From an uncultured PS1 clade bacterium (lineage in GTDB: Bacteria; Pseudomonadota; Alphaproteobacteria; RS24): a stretch of 64,000 nucleotides of DNA. Shown one piece after another: positions 28,672-37,462 of the stretch (its first letter is position 1; every line of letters begins with the position of its first letter). Made by a program: the position numbers and the translations under genes. Below the pieces are notes generated by a model. That model made no database searches, had not been told where the DNA came from, and saw nothing but the letters and a program-made list of their open reading frames with translations. The DNA lies in NCBI GenBank assembly GCA_902624095.1, contig CACNWB010000003.1:44045-108044 (forward strand), given 5' to 3'.

Positions 28672-28732
28672 CGTTTCGTGCCGAATTTTTTCTTCCGGAC
28701 AAATAGGTTCCGGCTCATTCTGCGGATAAATC

Positions 28733-29227
28733 ATGATTAGTCTTCACCCTACCCAACCATCCCACGCCGATGATATTTCCGCCTTGCTGGACAGGGCGTT
28801 CGGTCCCGGTTTTCGAGCGCGCACGGCAGAACGGTTGCGCGAAGCCAGCCGACCCATTTCGGCGCTTTCCTATATTGCGCACGACGACCAGGATGCACTG
28901 ATTGGCAGTATTAGCTACTGGCCGGTGCGCCTCGGTCGGGCGGCAGGGCTATTGCTAGGGCCGCTGGCGGTCGATGCAACCGTGCAAAGCAAAGGTGTCG
29001 GCCTTCAACTCATGCAGGCAACGCTTGATTTGGTGGATCCGGCGCGCTTCAGTTTCGTCATTCTGGTGGGTGATCTCGATTATTATGACCGTGTCGGCTT
29101 CGGCGTTGCGCCGGCCAGTGTTCGACTGCCCGGGCCGGTGGATCCGGCGCGGCTGTTGATACGTGCGGAAAAAGCGGTATTTGAACAATTGTCGGGCACG
29201 CTTCGCCCCGCTCCGGAATTGTGCTAA
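28733..29227 (+). CDS. GNAT-family N-acetyltransferase
   Basis: The 164-residue protein has the GNAT fold, with the acetyl-CoA segment LGPLAVDATVQSKGVGLQLMQATLD (V-x-x-x-x-Q-x-x-G-x-G-L) and a C-terminal YDRVGFGVAP beta-bulge motif. It resembles the YhbS subgroup, whose substrates are mostly unknown. ATG 28733 is used. Its last seven bases overlap the non-coding start of the next frame; DUF1285 follows with a 23-base gap. The unusual leader upstream raises the possibility of regulated expression, for example in response to a ribosome-directed compound, but that is inference. Confidence 0.88.
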   Translation: MISLHPTQPSHADDISALLDRAFGPGFRARTAERLREASRPISALSYIAHDDQDALIGSISYWPVRLGRAAGLLLGPLAVDATVQSKGVGLQLMQATLDLVDPARFSFVILVGDLDYYDRVGFGVAPASVRLPGPVDPARLLIRAEKAVFEQLSGTLRPAPELC

Positions 29228-29250
29228 TTTCTGTCACAGGGATTTATGGC

Positions 29251-29856
29251 ATGAACGACGACGCACCGACACAAAACGCATTGCAAAATGTAATTGCACA
29301 AGCCCAAAAAGCCGATGCTGGCTCTGACGGCTTGCCGCCAGTGCATTTGTGGGAACCGGATTATTGCGGAGATATCGGCCTGCACATTGCGCGCGACGGC
29401 CAGTGGTATTACGCCGGTTCGCCGATTGGCAGAAAGCGGTTGGTGCGGTTGTTTTCCACGATTTTGCGTCATGATGATGATGGCGAGCATTATTTGGTAA
29501 CGCCGGTCGAAAAAATTCGCGTGGGGGTGGAAGACGCCCCCTTTATTGCCACGCTAATGCATGTGACGGGCAGTGGGCGCGACCAAGTGTTGAGTTTTGA
29601 AACCAATGTGCATGACTTCGCCACTGCAGGTGCCGAACACGCGTTGCGCATTGAACTGGACCCCAAGGACAAAACCCCGTCGCCTTACATTCACATTCGC
29701 GCGCGCCTTGAAGCGCTTATCAGCCGAGCAGTGTTTTACGATCTTGTGGCTTTGGGCGAAACAGTCGACGACCAGTTCGGCGTGTGGAGTGAAAATGTTT
29801 TTTTTCCGATTGCGCTCGCCGCAGATGTTGAAGCCTGGCTGGAGGATGACGTGTGA
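29251..29856 (+). CDS. DUF1285 domain protein
   Basis: The 201-residue protein matches the DUF1285 pattern: VHLWEPDYCGDIGLHIARDGQWYYAGSPI near the start (residues 31-59), RLFSTILRHDDDGEHYLVTPVEKIRVGVEDAPF, and the FGVWSENVFFPI ending. DUF1285 is a two-domain cytoplasmic protein of unknown function, and in alphaproteobacteria often precedes a NUDIX hydrolase and a CCA-adding enzyme, as here. ATG 29251 has AGGGA eight bases ahead. The stop overlaps the start of the NUDIX gene (GTGTGA). Confidence 0.88.
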   Translation: MNDDAPTQNALQNVIAQAQKADAGSDGLPPVHLWEPDYCGDIGLHIARDGQWYYAGSPIGRKRLVRLFSTILRHDDDGEHYLVTPVEKIRVGVEDAPFIATLMHVTGSGRDQVLSFETNVHDFATAGAEHALRIELDPKDKTPSPYIHIRARLEALISRAVFYDLVALGETVDDQFGVWSENVFFPIALAADVEAWLEDDV

Positions 29857-30506
29857 GCACGGATTACAAAACGCGCATTCGAGAAGCCATTCTTGCCGAC
29901 CTACCTGACCACGACACGCTTTACAATGCGCCGGGTCAGATCGGAGACGGGCGTCTTGACGGTGGTCTTGACAGTAGACTTGATAGAAGACCAAGCCCCA
30001 ATGGCGATCGCGCGCTCAAGCTCGCCGCTGTGCTGGTGCCAGTGGTTGATTATAAGAACGAGCCGAAAATTCTGCTGACGCGGCGTGCAGACCATCTCTC
30101 ACAACATTCAGGCCAGGTGGCGTTTCCCGGCGGCAAGGTTGAGGCCGAAGATGGTGGCCCGGTGCGCGCCGCCTTGCGCGAGGCGCAAGAAGAGATCGGG
30201 TTGGCCGCTGAATATATCGATGTTGCGGGTTTTTTGAGCACCTATGAGACCGGATCCGGGTTCAGAATTTTGCCGGTGGTTGGCTTTGTTCGCCCTGGTT
30301 TCAAGCTTGATATTGACCATAATGAGGTTGCCGAAACTTTCGAGGTGCCGCTGGAGCTCATGATCAATGAGGCCAATTACAACCGGCACGAAATTGAATG
30401 GGAAGGCCGCATGGAGGCTTACTATGCGGTTGAGTATGAAGGCTACAACATATGGGGCGCGACCGCTGGCATGTTGCGCAATCTCAGCAGGAGGATGCAG
30501 ACATGA
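29853..30506 (+). CDS. NUDIX hydrolase, CoA pyrophosphatase-like
   Basis: The 217-residue protein carries the NUDIX box in GGKVEAEDGGPVRAALREAQEEIGL (G-x5-E-x7-REAQEE-x-G), split here only for description, and the preceding LLTRRADHLSQHSGQVAFPGG segment characteristic of the CoA-pyrophosphatase (NudL/YeaB) group, which cleaves CoA and its derivatives. The start GTG 29853 overlaps DUF1285 by four bases. An N-terminal stretch near residues 31-44 is made of short Leu-Asp repeats not typical of the family. The stop overlaps the next gene as ATGA. Confidence 0.9.
   Translation: MSTDYKTRIREAILADLPDHDTLYNAPGQIGDGRLDGGLDSRLDRRPSPNGDRALKLAAVLVPVVDYKNEPKILLTRRADHLSQHSGQVAFPGGKVEAEDGGPVRAALREAQEEIGLAAEYIDVAGFLSTYETGSGFRILPVVGFVRPGFKLDIDHNEVAETFEVPLELMINEANYNRHEIEWEGRMEAYYAVEYEGYNIWGATAGMLRNLSRRMQT
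29949..29984 (+). repeat. Three tandem 12-base units inside the NUDIX gene
   Basis: GGGCGTCTTGAC (29949-29960), GGTGGTCTTGAC (29961-29972) and AGTAGACTTGAT (29973-29984) are tandem variants of one unit, and the next six bases begin a fourth. They encode Gly-Arg-Leu-Asp, Gly-Gly-Leu-Asp and Ser-Arg-Leu-Asp. The unit length keeps the frame, so copy number could change without breaking the gene. Confidence 0.7.
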
Positions 30507-30760
30507 TGCGCGTGATTATGTGGAACCTGTTTTTGTTTCTCCTGCCCTTCGTGCTGACCGCGTTGTGGGCCATGTGGGTGCGCCGCACCAGCCCGCGCGA
30601 GGCGGTTTTGCGGAGCCGGTCGCAAGCCACCCTTGTCGGGGCGATTTTGGTGATAATCAGCCTTCTGGTCTGGCGGTTTTCGACCGGCGATGCTCCTGAA
30701 AAAACCTATATCCCGCCCGCGCTAAAAGACGGTCAGGTTGTGCCTGGCCGCTTTGAATAA
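30503..30760 (+). CDS. Small membrane protein of the NUDIX-cca operon (DUF6111-like)
   Basis: This 85-residue protein has two hydrophobic helices (about residues 5-24 and 40-59) flanking a basic loop (WVRRTSPREAVLRSRSQ), and a C-terminus with the pattern YIPPALKDGQVVPGRFE. Small proteins of this kind, annotated DUF6111, sit between NUDIX and cca genes in alphaproteobacteria; I assign the family with moderate confidence. ATG 30503 overlaps the NUDIX stop (ATGA). The function is unknown. Confidence 0.7.
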   Translation: MMRVIMWNLFLFLLPFVLTALWAMWVRRTSPREAVLRSRSQATLVGAILVIISLLVWRFSTGDAPEKTYIPPALKDGQVVPGRFE

Positions 30761-30770
30761 GCCAGCTTGA

Positions 30771-32081
30771 ATGACCCGTTCTTCATTACAATCGCCGAAC
30801 TTACAGGGCGCGCCATGGCTTGCCAAACCGCAGGTTCAGCGGCTGTTTGAAGTTTTGTCGCCAGATGGTGAGGAAACGCGCTGTGTTGGCGGTTGTGTCC
30901 GCGATACGCTAGCGGGCGCCGCCGATCCAAATGCCGAGGTTGATATGGCAACCACGTTGACACCGGGGGCTGTTCTGGAACGTCTGGAAGAAGCTGGGAT
31001 CCGGGCCATCGCCACGGGGCTAACACATGGCACGGTAACGGCTATCATGCCAGAAGATGACCACACGCCGGTCGACAAAGCTCAAAAGCCACGCAGCGAG
31101 AATTATGAAATCACCACCTTGCGTCGCGACGTAAGGGGCGATGGGCGCCATGCCGAAGTTGTGTTCGGGCGCGACTGGCAGGAAGATGCGACGCGCCGCG
31201 ACCTCACAATCAATGCGGTTTATGCTGACCGCCACGGCACGGTTTATGATCCCACCGGTAGCGGCCTTGAAGATATTGCAGCGCGGCGGGTGCGTTTTAT
31301 CGGTGATCCGGCGCAACGCATTAGGGAAGATTATTTGCGTATTTTGCGTTTTGTGCGATTTTACTTCCGGCTCAGCCCAGATGTCCCGCCCGATGCCGCA
31401 ACGGTGCAGGCTATAAAAAGCGCCGCCGGACAAATTGCATCACTTTCTGGGGAACGCCGCCAAACCGAGTTCATGAAAATACTTGCGCTGACGGAAGTTG
31501 AAAAGGCAGTGAATTTTCTCACCGAGGTCGGCGCGCTTGGCACCACTCTGGGAGATGAAAGTAAGTCGGGTGACGGGGTATGGAATTTAACCCGCCTTTC
31601 GGCGCTGCTGACTCACGAAAAGGGTTTGCCTGCGGCCTCCGATGCCCTCTTGCGTTTGGCGGTACTGATGCCCGATACGCAAACTGCCGATGGCGTTGCT
31701 TCGTCATTGCGCCTGTCGCACCGCCGCACGCAACGACTGCGCGCAGCGCTTGATCATCCTGGTGCCGATCTCGCGCAAAGGCCGCAACGTTATTTGCATT
31801 ATAATGGCGCCCACTGTGTGTCTGATCAGGCGATTATGGCGCTGGCTGACGGGCAAATCTCGCTCGGTGAGGCTGGTTCAGTGCTGGCAATGGCCGCGGA
31901 ATGGGTGGCGCCGCATTTTCCTTTGCGCGGCGCTGAAATGGCCGCCGCCGGCATGCCCGAAGGTCCGGCGATGGGGCGTTTGCTGGCCGAGCTGGAAGCC
32001 TGGTGGGTGGCGCAGGGTTTTCCGGCCAAACGGGCAGTTGAAGCGGAATTTCACAGACGCTGGCTTTCTCAGAAAAATTAA
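30771..32081 (+). CDS. cca: CCA tRNA nucleotidyltransferase
   Basis: This class II nucleotidyltransferase adds or repairs the 3' CCA of tRNA. The 436 residues show motif A with GGCVRD (about residues 40-45), the metal site EVDMATTLTP (Glu-x-Asp, allowed in class II), the TVTAIMP and RRDLTINAVYAD (motif C) segments, EDYLRILRFVRFYFRL (motif E region), and a C-terminal helical domain. It ends the DUF1285-NUDIX-DUF6111-cca unit and converges on hemF (28 bases between stops). A perfect TATGGCC/GGCCATA inverted repeat (32095-32120) spans that gap, without a T tract. Confidence 0.95.
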   Translation: MTRSSLQSPNLQGAPWLAKPQVQRLFEVLSPDGEETRCVGGCVRDTLAGAADPNAEVDMATTLTPGAVLERLEEAGIRAIATGLTHGTVTAIMPEDDHTPVDKAQKPRSENYEITTLRRDVRGDGRHAEVVFGRDWQEDATRRDLTINAVYADRHGTVYDPTGSGLEDIAARRVRFIGDPAQRIREDYLRILRFVRFYFRLSPDVPPDAATVQAIKSAAGQIASLSGERRQTEFMKILALTEVEKAVNFLTEVGALGTTLGDESKSGDGVWNLTRLSALLTHEKGLPAASDALLRLAVLMPDTQTADGVASSLRLSHRRTQRLRAALDHPGADLAQRPQRYLHYNGAHCVSDQAIMALADGQISLGEAGSVLAMAAEWVAPHFPLRGAEMAAAGMPEGPAMGRLLAELEAWWVAQGFPAKRAVEAEFHRRWLSQKN

Positions 32082-32109
32082 CATGTGGTGCTATTATGGC
32101 CAGATGAGA

Positions 32110-33009
32110 TTAAGGCCATATGACACTGGGCGGCATGGAAGACAAAATGCTGTCGACGTTGCCGCCGGTTTTAAGCCCAAACATCGTTCCGCGATCATAA
32201 AGCAGGTTGAATTCTACATAACGCCCGCGCTGGCGCATTTGGTTTTGGCGATCTCCTTCCGTAAAAGGCTCGGCGAGCCTGCGGGCGGTGATTTCGGGAT
32301 AAATATCAACAAAAGCGCGCCCAACATCCTGCGTAAAGGCAAAATCGGCCTCCCAGTCGCCGGTGTCGAGGTGGTCGAAGAAAATGCCGCCGGTGCCCCG
32401 CGTTTCCTTGCGGTGAGGAAGAAAAAAATAATCGTCGCACTCGGCTTTGAAGCGCGGATAGTACTCCGCATTATGGGTGTCGCAGGCGGACTTGAAAGCG
32501 GCGTGGAAATCGCGCGTATCGTCGTGGACTGGCGTGCGCGCGGCGGCCAGCATCGGGGTAAGGTCGCCGCCGCCGCCGAACCAGTTTTTGGTGGTCACAA
32601 CCATCCGGGTGTTCATATGTGCGGTAGGTGCATGTGGGTTGGCGGGATGGGCGATGACGGAAATGCCCGCCGCCCAAAAGCGCGGGTCTTCCTCAGCACC
32701 TGCGACTTGGCCTCTGAACTGCTCAGAAAGCTCGCCGTAGACTGTGGAGATATGCACGCCCGCTTTTTCGAAAACTTTACCTCGCAACATCGACATTTCT
32801 CCGCCACCCAAATCGGCTGACCCGTCGCCGCGCTGCCATTTTTCGCGGGCGAAAGTTTGGCCCTCCGGCTCTAGGGCCTCAAGGCGTGCGCACAAATCGT
32901 CTCGTAACGTGCGAAACCAATCGGCAGCGCGCTGCTTGCGCGGAGCCCAAGGGTCCTCGTCGGTCGAGGCACCCATTCCGGTTGGTGTGTCGGTTCGCGC
33001 GTCGCTCAT
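32110..33009 (-). CDS. hemF: Oxygen-dependent coproporphyrinogen III oxidase
   Basis: HemF decarboxylates coproporphyrinogen III to protoporphyrinogen IX using O2, which points to aerobic life. The 299 residues match the family length exactly, with the [17 protein letters not shown] segment, [15 protein letters not shown], the [10 protein letters not shown] region and the C-terminal [13 protein letters not shown]. The start is ATG 33009; the frame stays open 177 bases further upstream, but that extension is unlike the family. It is divergent from the GST gene (166 bases). Confidence 0.96.
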   Translation of the reverse strand: MSDARTDTPTGMGASTDEDPWAPRKQRAADWFRTLRDDLCARLEALEPEGQTFAREKWQRGDGSADLGGGEMSMLRGKVFEKAGVHISTVYGELSEQFRGQVAGAEEDPRFWAAGISVIAHPANPHAPTAHMNTRMVVTTKNWFGGGGDLTPMLAAARTPVHDDTRDFHAAFKSACDTHNAEYYPRFKAECDDYFFLPHRKETRGTGGIFFDHLDTGDWEADFAFTQDVGRAFVDIYPEITARRLAEPFTEGDRQNQMRQRGRYVEFNLLYDRGTMFGLKTGGNVDSILSSMPPSVIWP

Positions 33010-33175
33010 AATGATCTCGCATTCGTGTTGTCGCGGTTTTATCAGATTTACTTTTGCAGTGAAAGGGCGTGGCGCTGCTCCAGCCCGAGACTGTTTATAT
33101 TTGAAAAGTCGACAACAATCTTTAGGCTGGGTTGCGCGGCACCATAAACTTGGCTTGCTGGAAGGAGAGTGCCTT

Positions 33176-33952
33176 ATGAGCGACATTCGTATCGTTTCCT
33201 ATCTGCCGAACCCGCGTGTTTACAAAGCAACCATTGTGGCTCGCCATTCTGGTGCCGAGATTGAGGTTATCGGCGACCAACCCCCCGAAATGGCAAATTG
33301 GCTCTGGGATTATGACGCGTTCAAAATGACTGACGCCAATAAGGAAGCCCATGGCGCCGCCCGCCGAATGGCCAAAACTGGCTTTTCCGGCGCTTTGTAT
33401 AAAACAGATGCTTTTTTGCGCGCCAATCCGTTCGGCGATATTCCGGCGGCCTTTGCTGAAGACGGCACAATGGGCATATTTGAATCAAACAGTATCATGC
33501 GGTTGGCGGCACTGACCGGGCCCAATGCGCCCGCGCTTTACGGTGACAGCGCGGCCGCGCGCGCCCGCATTGACGGGTTTTTGGACAAGACCTTGTTGTT
33601 CGCCGACATTATCCAGAAATATATTCTCTCCGGTGCCTCTCTTGACGCCGCGCTGCATGGGCAGATGGCGACTGCGTTTCAAAACTATTGCGCAGCACTT
33701 GAGTTGGCCCTTGGCCATCACGCCCATGTTTCGGGCGACGCGCTCAGCCTGTCGGATGTGGTGCTGGTATGCGAACTCGCTTTAATGAGCAATGAAAGGC
33801 GCATGGCTGACAAGCTGGCGGCGGAAGGACTATTGGCCATTTTGCCGGAGTTGAAAAATTATCCGGCACTTTATTCCCATGTCACCGACCTTTTGGAGCG
33901 CATAGAATTTGCCGAGGATCTCTCGGCATATGCGGAGAGTATTCTCGGCTAA
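33176..33952 (+). CDS. Glutathione S-transferase-like protein
   Basis: The 258-residue protein has a thioredoxin-like N-terminal domain ending in [16 protein letters not shown], where ESNSI is the glutathione gamma-glutamyl contact, followed by an all-helical C-terminal domain with the [15 protein letters not shown] (N-capping box) segment. The N-terminal domain carries an insertion of about 25 residues before the cis-proline [10 protein letters not shown], and resembles the eEF1-gamma-like GSTs more than detoxifying ones. AAGGAGAG is five bases ahead of ATG 33176. It overlaps the convergent esterase gene by four bases. Confidence 0.85.
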   Translation: MSDIRIVSYLPNPRVYKATIVARHSGAEIEVIGDQPPEMANWLWDYDAFKMTDANKEAHGAARRMAKTGFSGALYKTDAFLRANPFGDIPAAFAEDGTMGIFESNSIMRLAALTGPNAPALYGDSAAARARIDGFLDKTLLFADIIQKYILSGASLDAALHGQMATAFQNYCAALELALGHHAHVSGDALSLSDVVLVCELALMSNERRMADKLAAEGLLAILPELKNYPALYSHVTDLLERIEFAEDLSAYAESILG

Positions 33953-34926
33953 TTTTTATCGGCTTCTTCTAACAATTTGGCTATAAAAGAAAAAATTTCC
34001 GCATTACACGCCACCGACGCGGGCGCCTCGGGCGCAAAAGCGTTGAACCCGTGATAGGCGCCAGGAAACACATGGAAATTCGTCGGGATGCCGCCACGTG
34101 TTAGTTTATGAGCGTAGGCAATGTTTTCATCTAGAAACAAATCAAGGTCGCCGACTGGAAGATAGGTTGGTGGCAGGCCGGACAAAGCTGTTGCGCGTGC
34201 CGGTGCCGCATAAATCGGAATGTCACTACTCCCGAATAAATCGCCCAAATAGCTCTGCCAGCCGAACAGATTGGCTGCCCGCGTCCACACTAGCGTGTCG
34301 GCAAGTGTGTCAGATGTCGCGGCGATATTTCTGTCATCAATCATCGGGTAGAGTAAAAGCTGGCCGAGCAAGGAAAATGCGCTGCGGTCACGCACCAGCA
34401 GCCCAAGCCCTGCACACAGGCCGCCACCTGCGCTCACCCCGCCAATGATGATTTTGTCGTTGTCGAGATTAAGCGCATCAGCGTTTTCGGCCAGATGCGT
34501 GAGACCTTCGTAGCAGTCTTCCAAAGGGCCGGGATAGGGCGTTTCGGGTGCCAGCCGATATTCGACCGAAACAGCAAACATTCCAAGTTGGCTTGCCGCG
34601 CGCAAGGTAAATGCATCACCCTGACGCGCCGAGCCCATAACATAGCCACCGCCATGCATCCAGTAAAAAACAGGCTGGGGACCAAAGACATCTGCCGGAC
34701 GACAGATACGTAAATCAATAATATGTCCATGGCGAGAGGTGATAGACAATGTTTCCTGCACAACGCCCTCCGGTATGTAAAGCTTAGTTAGCAGCGCATC
34801 GTCGCGCGCCTCCGAGGCGCGGCGTGCGCCTTCAAGATCCATTGCCACATCAAAACCGCCATTGGCTTGGGCAAGGCGTTCAAGACCGGGTAGTAGGTCG
34901 GGGTCAATATATGAGTGCCTATTCAC
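33949..34926 (-). CDS. Alpha/beta hydrolase, HSL-family esterase
   Basis: The 325-residue enzyme is of the hormone-sensitive-lipase type: oxyanion motif HGGGYV (91-96), nucleophile Ser165 in GVSAGGG, SVEYRLAPETPYPGPLEDC, a downstream Asp in DLFLDENIAYA and the catalytic His in GAYHGFN. GVSAG replaces the usual GDSAG; Asp at that position is not catalytic but is well conserved. It would hydrolyse short-chain esters. It converges with the GST gene with a four-base overlap and diverges from the siderophore receptor. Confidence 0.9.
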   Translation of the reverse strand: MNRHSYIDPDLLPGLERLAQANGGFDVAMDLEGARRASEARDDALLTKLYIPEGVVQETLSITSRHGHIIDLRICRPADVFGPQPVFYWMHGGGYVMGSARQGDAFTLRAASQLGMFAVSVEYRLAPETPYPGPLEDCYEGLTHLAENADALNLDNDKIIIGGVSAGGGLCAGLGLLVRDRSAFSLLGQLLLYPMIDDRNIAATSDTLADTLVWTRAANLFGWQSYLGDLFGSSDIPIYAAPARATALSGLPPTYLPVGDLDLFLDENIAYAHKLTRGGIPTNFHVFPGAYHGFNAFAPEAPASVACNAEIFSFIAKLLEEADKN

Positions 34927-35056
34927 CGAATTACCTCATTGGATCACTAAGGCCGAAAACCTGATTGTGAGTCAGAGTACTTTCGAAACTGAGACTTCCA
35001 ACAACAAAGATTTAAACCTTCGCTTTACCGGGACCAATTTAAAAGAAAAAAGCGAG

Positions 35057-35085
35057 TTGACATGTATAATCATTGTTATTATTAA
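35057..35085 (+). promoter_or_regulatory. Promoter with Fur-like box for the siderophore receptor
   Basis: A consensus -35, TTGACA (35057-35062), is followed after 17 bases by TATTAA (35080-35085). Between and across them, 35066-35082 agrees with the Fur core ATAATGATAATCATTAT at 13 of 17 positions. This is where an iron repressor would block polymerase. The surrounding region (34960-35130) is very A+T-rich and otherwise shows only the ribosome site GAAGGGA. Confidence 0.6.
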
Positions 35086-35130
35086 ACGAAGCGCAATTAA
35101 TAATTATTTGCAACTTCTGAAGGGATTATT

Positions 35131-37224
35131 ATGAAATATTTATTAAAGGGAGTGTCACTCCTAGCCATAGCTTCACTTAGCGCTTCGCCAAGTCTGGCTG
35201 ATGGCCATGACGACAAGGCAACCGATGAGGTGGTCGTTGAAGGGAAGGTGCTTTACTCTGATCAAGTCAATGCGCTGAAAATACCAACGCCTATCGTGGA
35301 CGTACCACAGAGTGCGCAAATTACGACAAGTGCGGAAATTTTTGATCGTGGCTTTGATGAAATCGGCGATATCATCAGGTATACACCCGGTGTAAATACT
35401 TCCCAAGGCGAAGGGCACCGTGATGCAGTCGTTATTCGGGGTATCCGTTCAACTGCGGACTTCTTTGTCGATGGTGTGAGAGATGATGTTCAATATTATC
35501 GCTCTTTGTATAATCTAGACCAAGTTGAAGTTTTGCGCGGACCTAATTCATTACTCTTCGGTCGCGGCGGTACTGGTGGCGTCATAAATCGTGTCACCAA
35601 AAAAGCCACCATTGGTGAAGAATTCGGAAGCTTTGGCGTAACTGGGGATTCATTCTCCCAGTCCTATGGCGCATTCGATTATAACTTCAACCTTGGACCT
35701 AATTCAGCTCTTCGTTTTAACGCTCATGCAGACAAACTCGATGGAGATCGGGACTTCATGGACGGTGACCGCTTTGGATTTAATCCTACATTGCGCGTCA
35801 AATTGTCGCCAAGGACGACTATGGATCTCTCATATGAGAACGTTGATCACGAACGCTTTATCGACCGTGGTATTCCGACCGGCGACAATGGTCTTCCGAA
35901 AGAGGCACTCAGTGATGTCGTATTCGGCACGAAGTCGACTAACTTCCACACTGTCGAAGCGGATATTTTCAAGATTAGTTTCGAAAGTGAATTGTCTGAT
36001 ACCCTCAAATCGAATTTTGTCTTGTCGCATAGCCAGTTTGATAAGGTTTATCAGAATCTCTATGCGAACGGCTACAGCCAGGCTGATAACGAAGTCCAAC
36101 TCAAAGGATATTTGGATCCAACTGGACGTGATAGCCTGATTGCTTCGTACAGCCTTATTAAAGAGTTTGGCAATCACACACTGCTTGTGGGCGCTGAACG
36201 TGTTGATCAGGAAAACACAAATCATCGTTACAGATCTAACTTTGTTAATGGTGTTTTTGGTGCTCAACAAGAAACGGCTTGGTTTGATATTACCCGATCA
36301 GGTGTATTCAATGCTGGTTCAACAGCTGCTGGAGGGGCAAAAACAGCTAATACTTTTGTCGAGTTTACCTCTCGCCTTAAGACCAAGACAGAAACTGATA
36401 TTGAGGTGAATTCGATTTACTTCCAAGACCAGTGGGATGTTACTGATAACCTGATCATCACTCTTGGTGGTAGGTTCGATGAGTTTGACATCACTCTCAG
36501 AGACTTGGTGGGTAACGCGACACGTGAAGCAGATATTGAGGAGTTTGGACCGAGAGGCGGTATCGTCTTTAAACCAAATTCAAATAGTTCTCTGTATGCG
36601 AGTTATAGTGAATCGTTCCTTCCGCGGTCGGGAGAACAGTTCAAAGCTATGAGTGACTCCGAAGCGATCACTGACCCAGATGAATTTGAAAATTCTGAAA
36701 TTGGTTACAAATATGATGACGGAAATACAGTATTTTCCGTTGCTTATTTCGAGCTTGAGTCAACACGCTTTGAAAGAGCTAATCTGGCGTCTGACCAGAC
36801 CGAAGAGCGTGATATGGACGTTGATGGTTACGAAGTTGCGTACAGCGGTAAGCTGACTGATAACCTGTCTTTGGCTGCAACTTACAGTAATGTCGACGGA
36901 AAGAACGGAGCAGCTGACGCCCGTGAAATTCCAGAGCAAACCTGGACTTTGTGGATGGACTATCAAGCCAGCCCTCGCCTGAGCTACGGCCTGGGTGTCA
37001 CCCATCAGGGCGAGTCGCTCATTTCGGATGGTAGCACTAGGAAGTTGCCCGAATATGAGAGAATTGACTTCTCACTTAACTATGATGTGCGAGATGATCT
37101 AACGCTTCAATTCTTTATTGAGAATTTGGCGGATGAAGATTATTACCCACATTCTCACGGCAGCCATCAGGTTACCGTTGGAGAGCCTGTCAATGCCAAG
37201 TTAGGCTTCTATAAGAAGTTCTAA
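35131..37224 (+). CDS. TonB-dependent siderophore receptor
   Basis: This 697-residue outer-membrane receptor takes up ferric siderophores using TonB energy. It has a signal peptide (residues 1-23), a plug domain with VDVPQSAQITTSAEIF, TPGVNTSQGEGHRDAVVIRG, FFVDGVRDDVQYYRSLYNLDQVEVLRGPNS and GRGGTGGVINRVTK, and a 22-strand barrel ending in aromatic Phe (GFYKKF). A TonB box may lie at DEVVVEGK. The plug resembles catecholate and hydroxamate receptors of the Fiu/BfrA/FhuE group; the ligand is not certain. Two 60-base samples (36001-36060 and 36241-36300) contain 38% G+C, against 45-65% in neighbours, and T/A-ending codons are common, suggesting transfer. No TonB, ExbBD or transporter genes are adjacent. 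Confidence 0.93.
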   Translation: MKYLLKGVSLLAIASLSASPSLADGHDDKATDEVVVEGKVLYSDQVNALKIPTPIVDVPQSAQITTSAEIFDRGFDEIGDIIRYTPGVNTSQGEGHRDAVVIRGIRSTADFFVDGVRDDVQYYRSLYNLDQVEVLRGPNSLLFGRGGTGGVINRVTKKATIGEEFGSFGVTGDSFSQSYGAFDYNFNLGPNSALRFNAHADKLDGDRDFMDGDRFGFNPTLRVKLSPRTTMDLSYENVDHERFIDRGIPTGDNGLPKEALSDVVFGTKSTNFHTVEADIFKISFESELSDTLKSNFVLSHSQFDKVYQNLYANGYSQADNEVQLKGYLDPTGRDSLIASYSLIKEFGNHTLLVGAERVDQENTNHRYRSNFVNGVFGAQQETAWFDITRSGVFNAGSTAAGGAKTANTFVEFTSRLKTKTETDIEVNSIYFQDQWDVTDNLIITLGGRFDEFDITLRDLVGNATREADIEEFGPRGGIVFKPNSNSSLYASYSESFLPRSGEQFKAMSDSEAITDPDEFENSEIGYKYDDGNTVFSVAYFELESTRFERANLASDQTEERDMDVDGYEVAYSGKLTDNLSLAATYSNVDGKNGAADAREIPEQTWTLWMDYQASPRLSYGLGVTHQGESLISDGSTRKLPEYERIDFSLNYDVRDDLTLQFFIENLADEDYYPHSHGSHQVTVGEPVNAKLGFYKKF

Positions 37225-37277
37225 CGACATCTCTCCGAGTGGTCAGAGAACCTCCCCTCTTTGACCGAAAAAAATGG

Positions 37278-37315
37278 CCGTGCCGGGTTTTACTCCCCCG
37301 GCACGGTTTTTTTTT
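37278..37315 (+). terminator. Strong intrinsic terminator after the receptor gene
   Basis: CCGTGCCGGG (37278-37287) pairs perfectly with CCCGGCACGG (37297-37306) around a nine-base loop, followed by nine T (37307-37315). It closes the receptor transcript and isolates it from petABC. The rest of the gap to 37462 shows no further gene. Confidence 0.93.
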
Positions 37316-37462
37316 AGCTGAAGCTATCTGCCTATTGAGCGGAAATAAGAACAGCGGCGCGACACGGTGACACATAGGGGTTTGGTTCTGGCGGGTCTAA
37401 TTTGCGATCTCTACATTGACTCGGTTACGAAGCCAAGATTTGAGGGAAATAAGGAGCAACTG

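Noticed and set aside
28250..28702. 150-codon minus-strand frame spanning the antiporter end and the GNAT leader
   Set aside because: Two thirds is antisense to the antiporter. The unique part shows no ribosome site or recognisable domain; the plus-strand leader explains the region better.
30940..30970. Glu-x-Asp instead of Asp-x-Asp in the CCA enzyme metal site
   Set aside because: Class II nucleotidyltransferases allow Asp or Glu at the first position, so this is not a defect.
32095..32120. TATGGCC/GGCCATA perfect inverted repeat between cca and hemF
   Set aside because: Could be a bidirectional terminator, but neither strand has a T tract after it and the hemF stop lies in the loop, so I did not list it as a terminator.
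31690..32820. Long plus-strand open frame of 376 codons across the end of cca and all of the hemF 3' half
   Set aside because: It is antisense to hemF and out of frame with cca; both are strong family matches and the frame's product looks like nothing.
37228..37250. CCGAGTGGTC-like stretch resembling the D-arm of a serine tRNA just after the receptor gene
   Set aside because: Only about 15 bases match; no acceptor stem, anticodon arm or T-arm can be drawn, so it is not a tRNA and is too short to call an attachment site.
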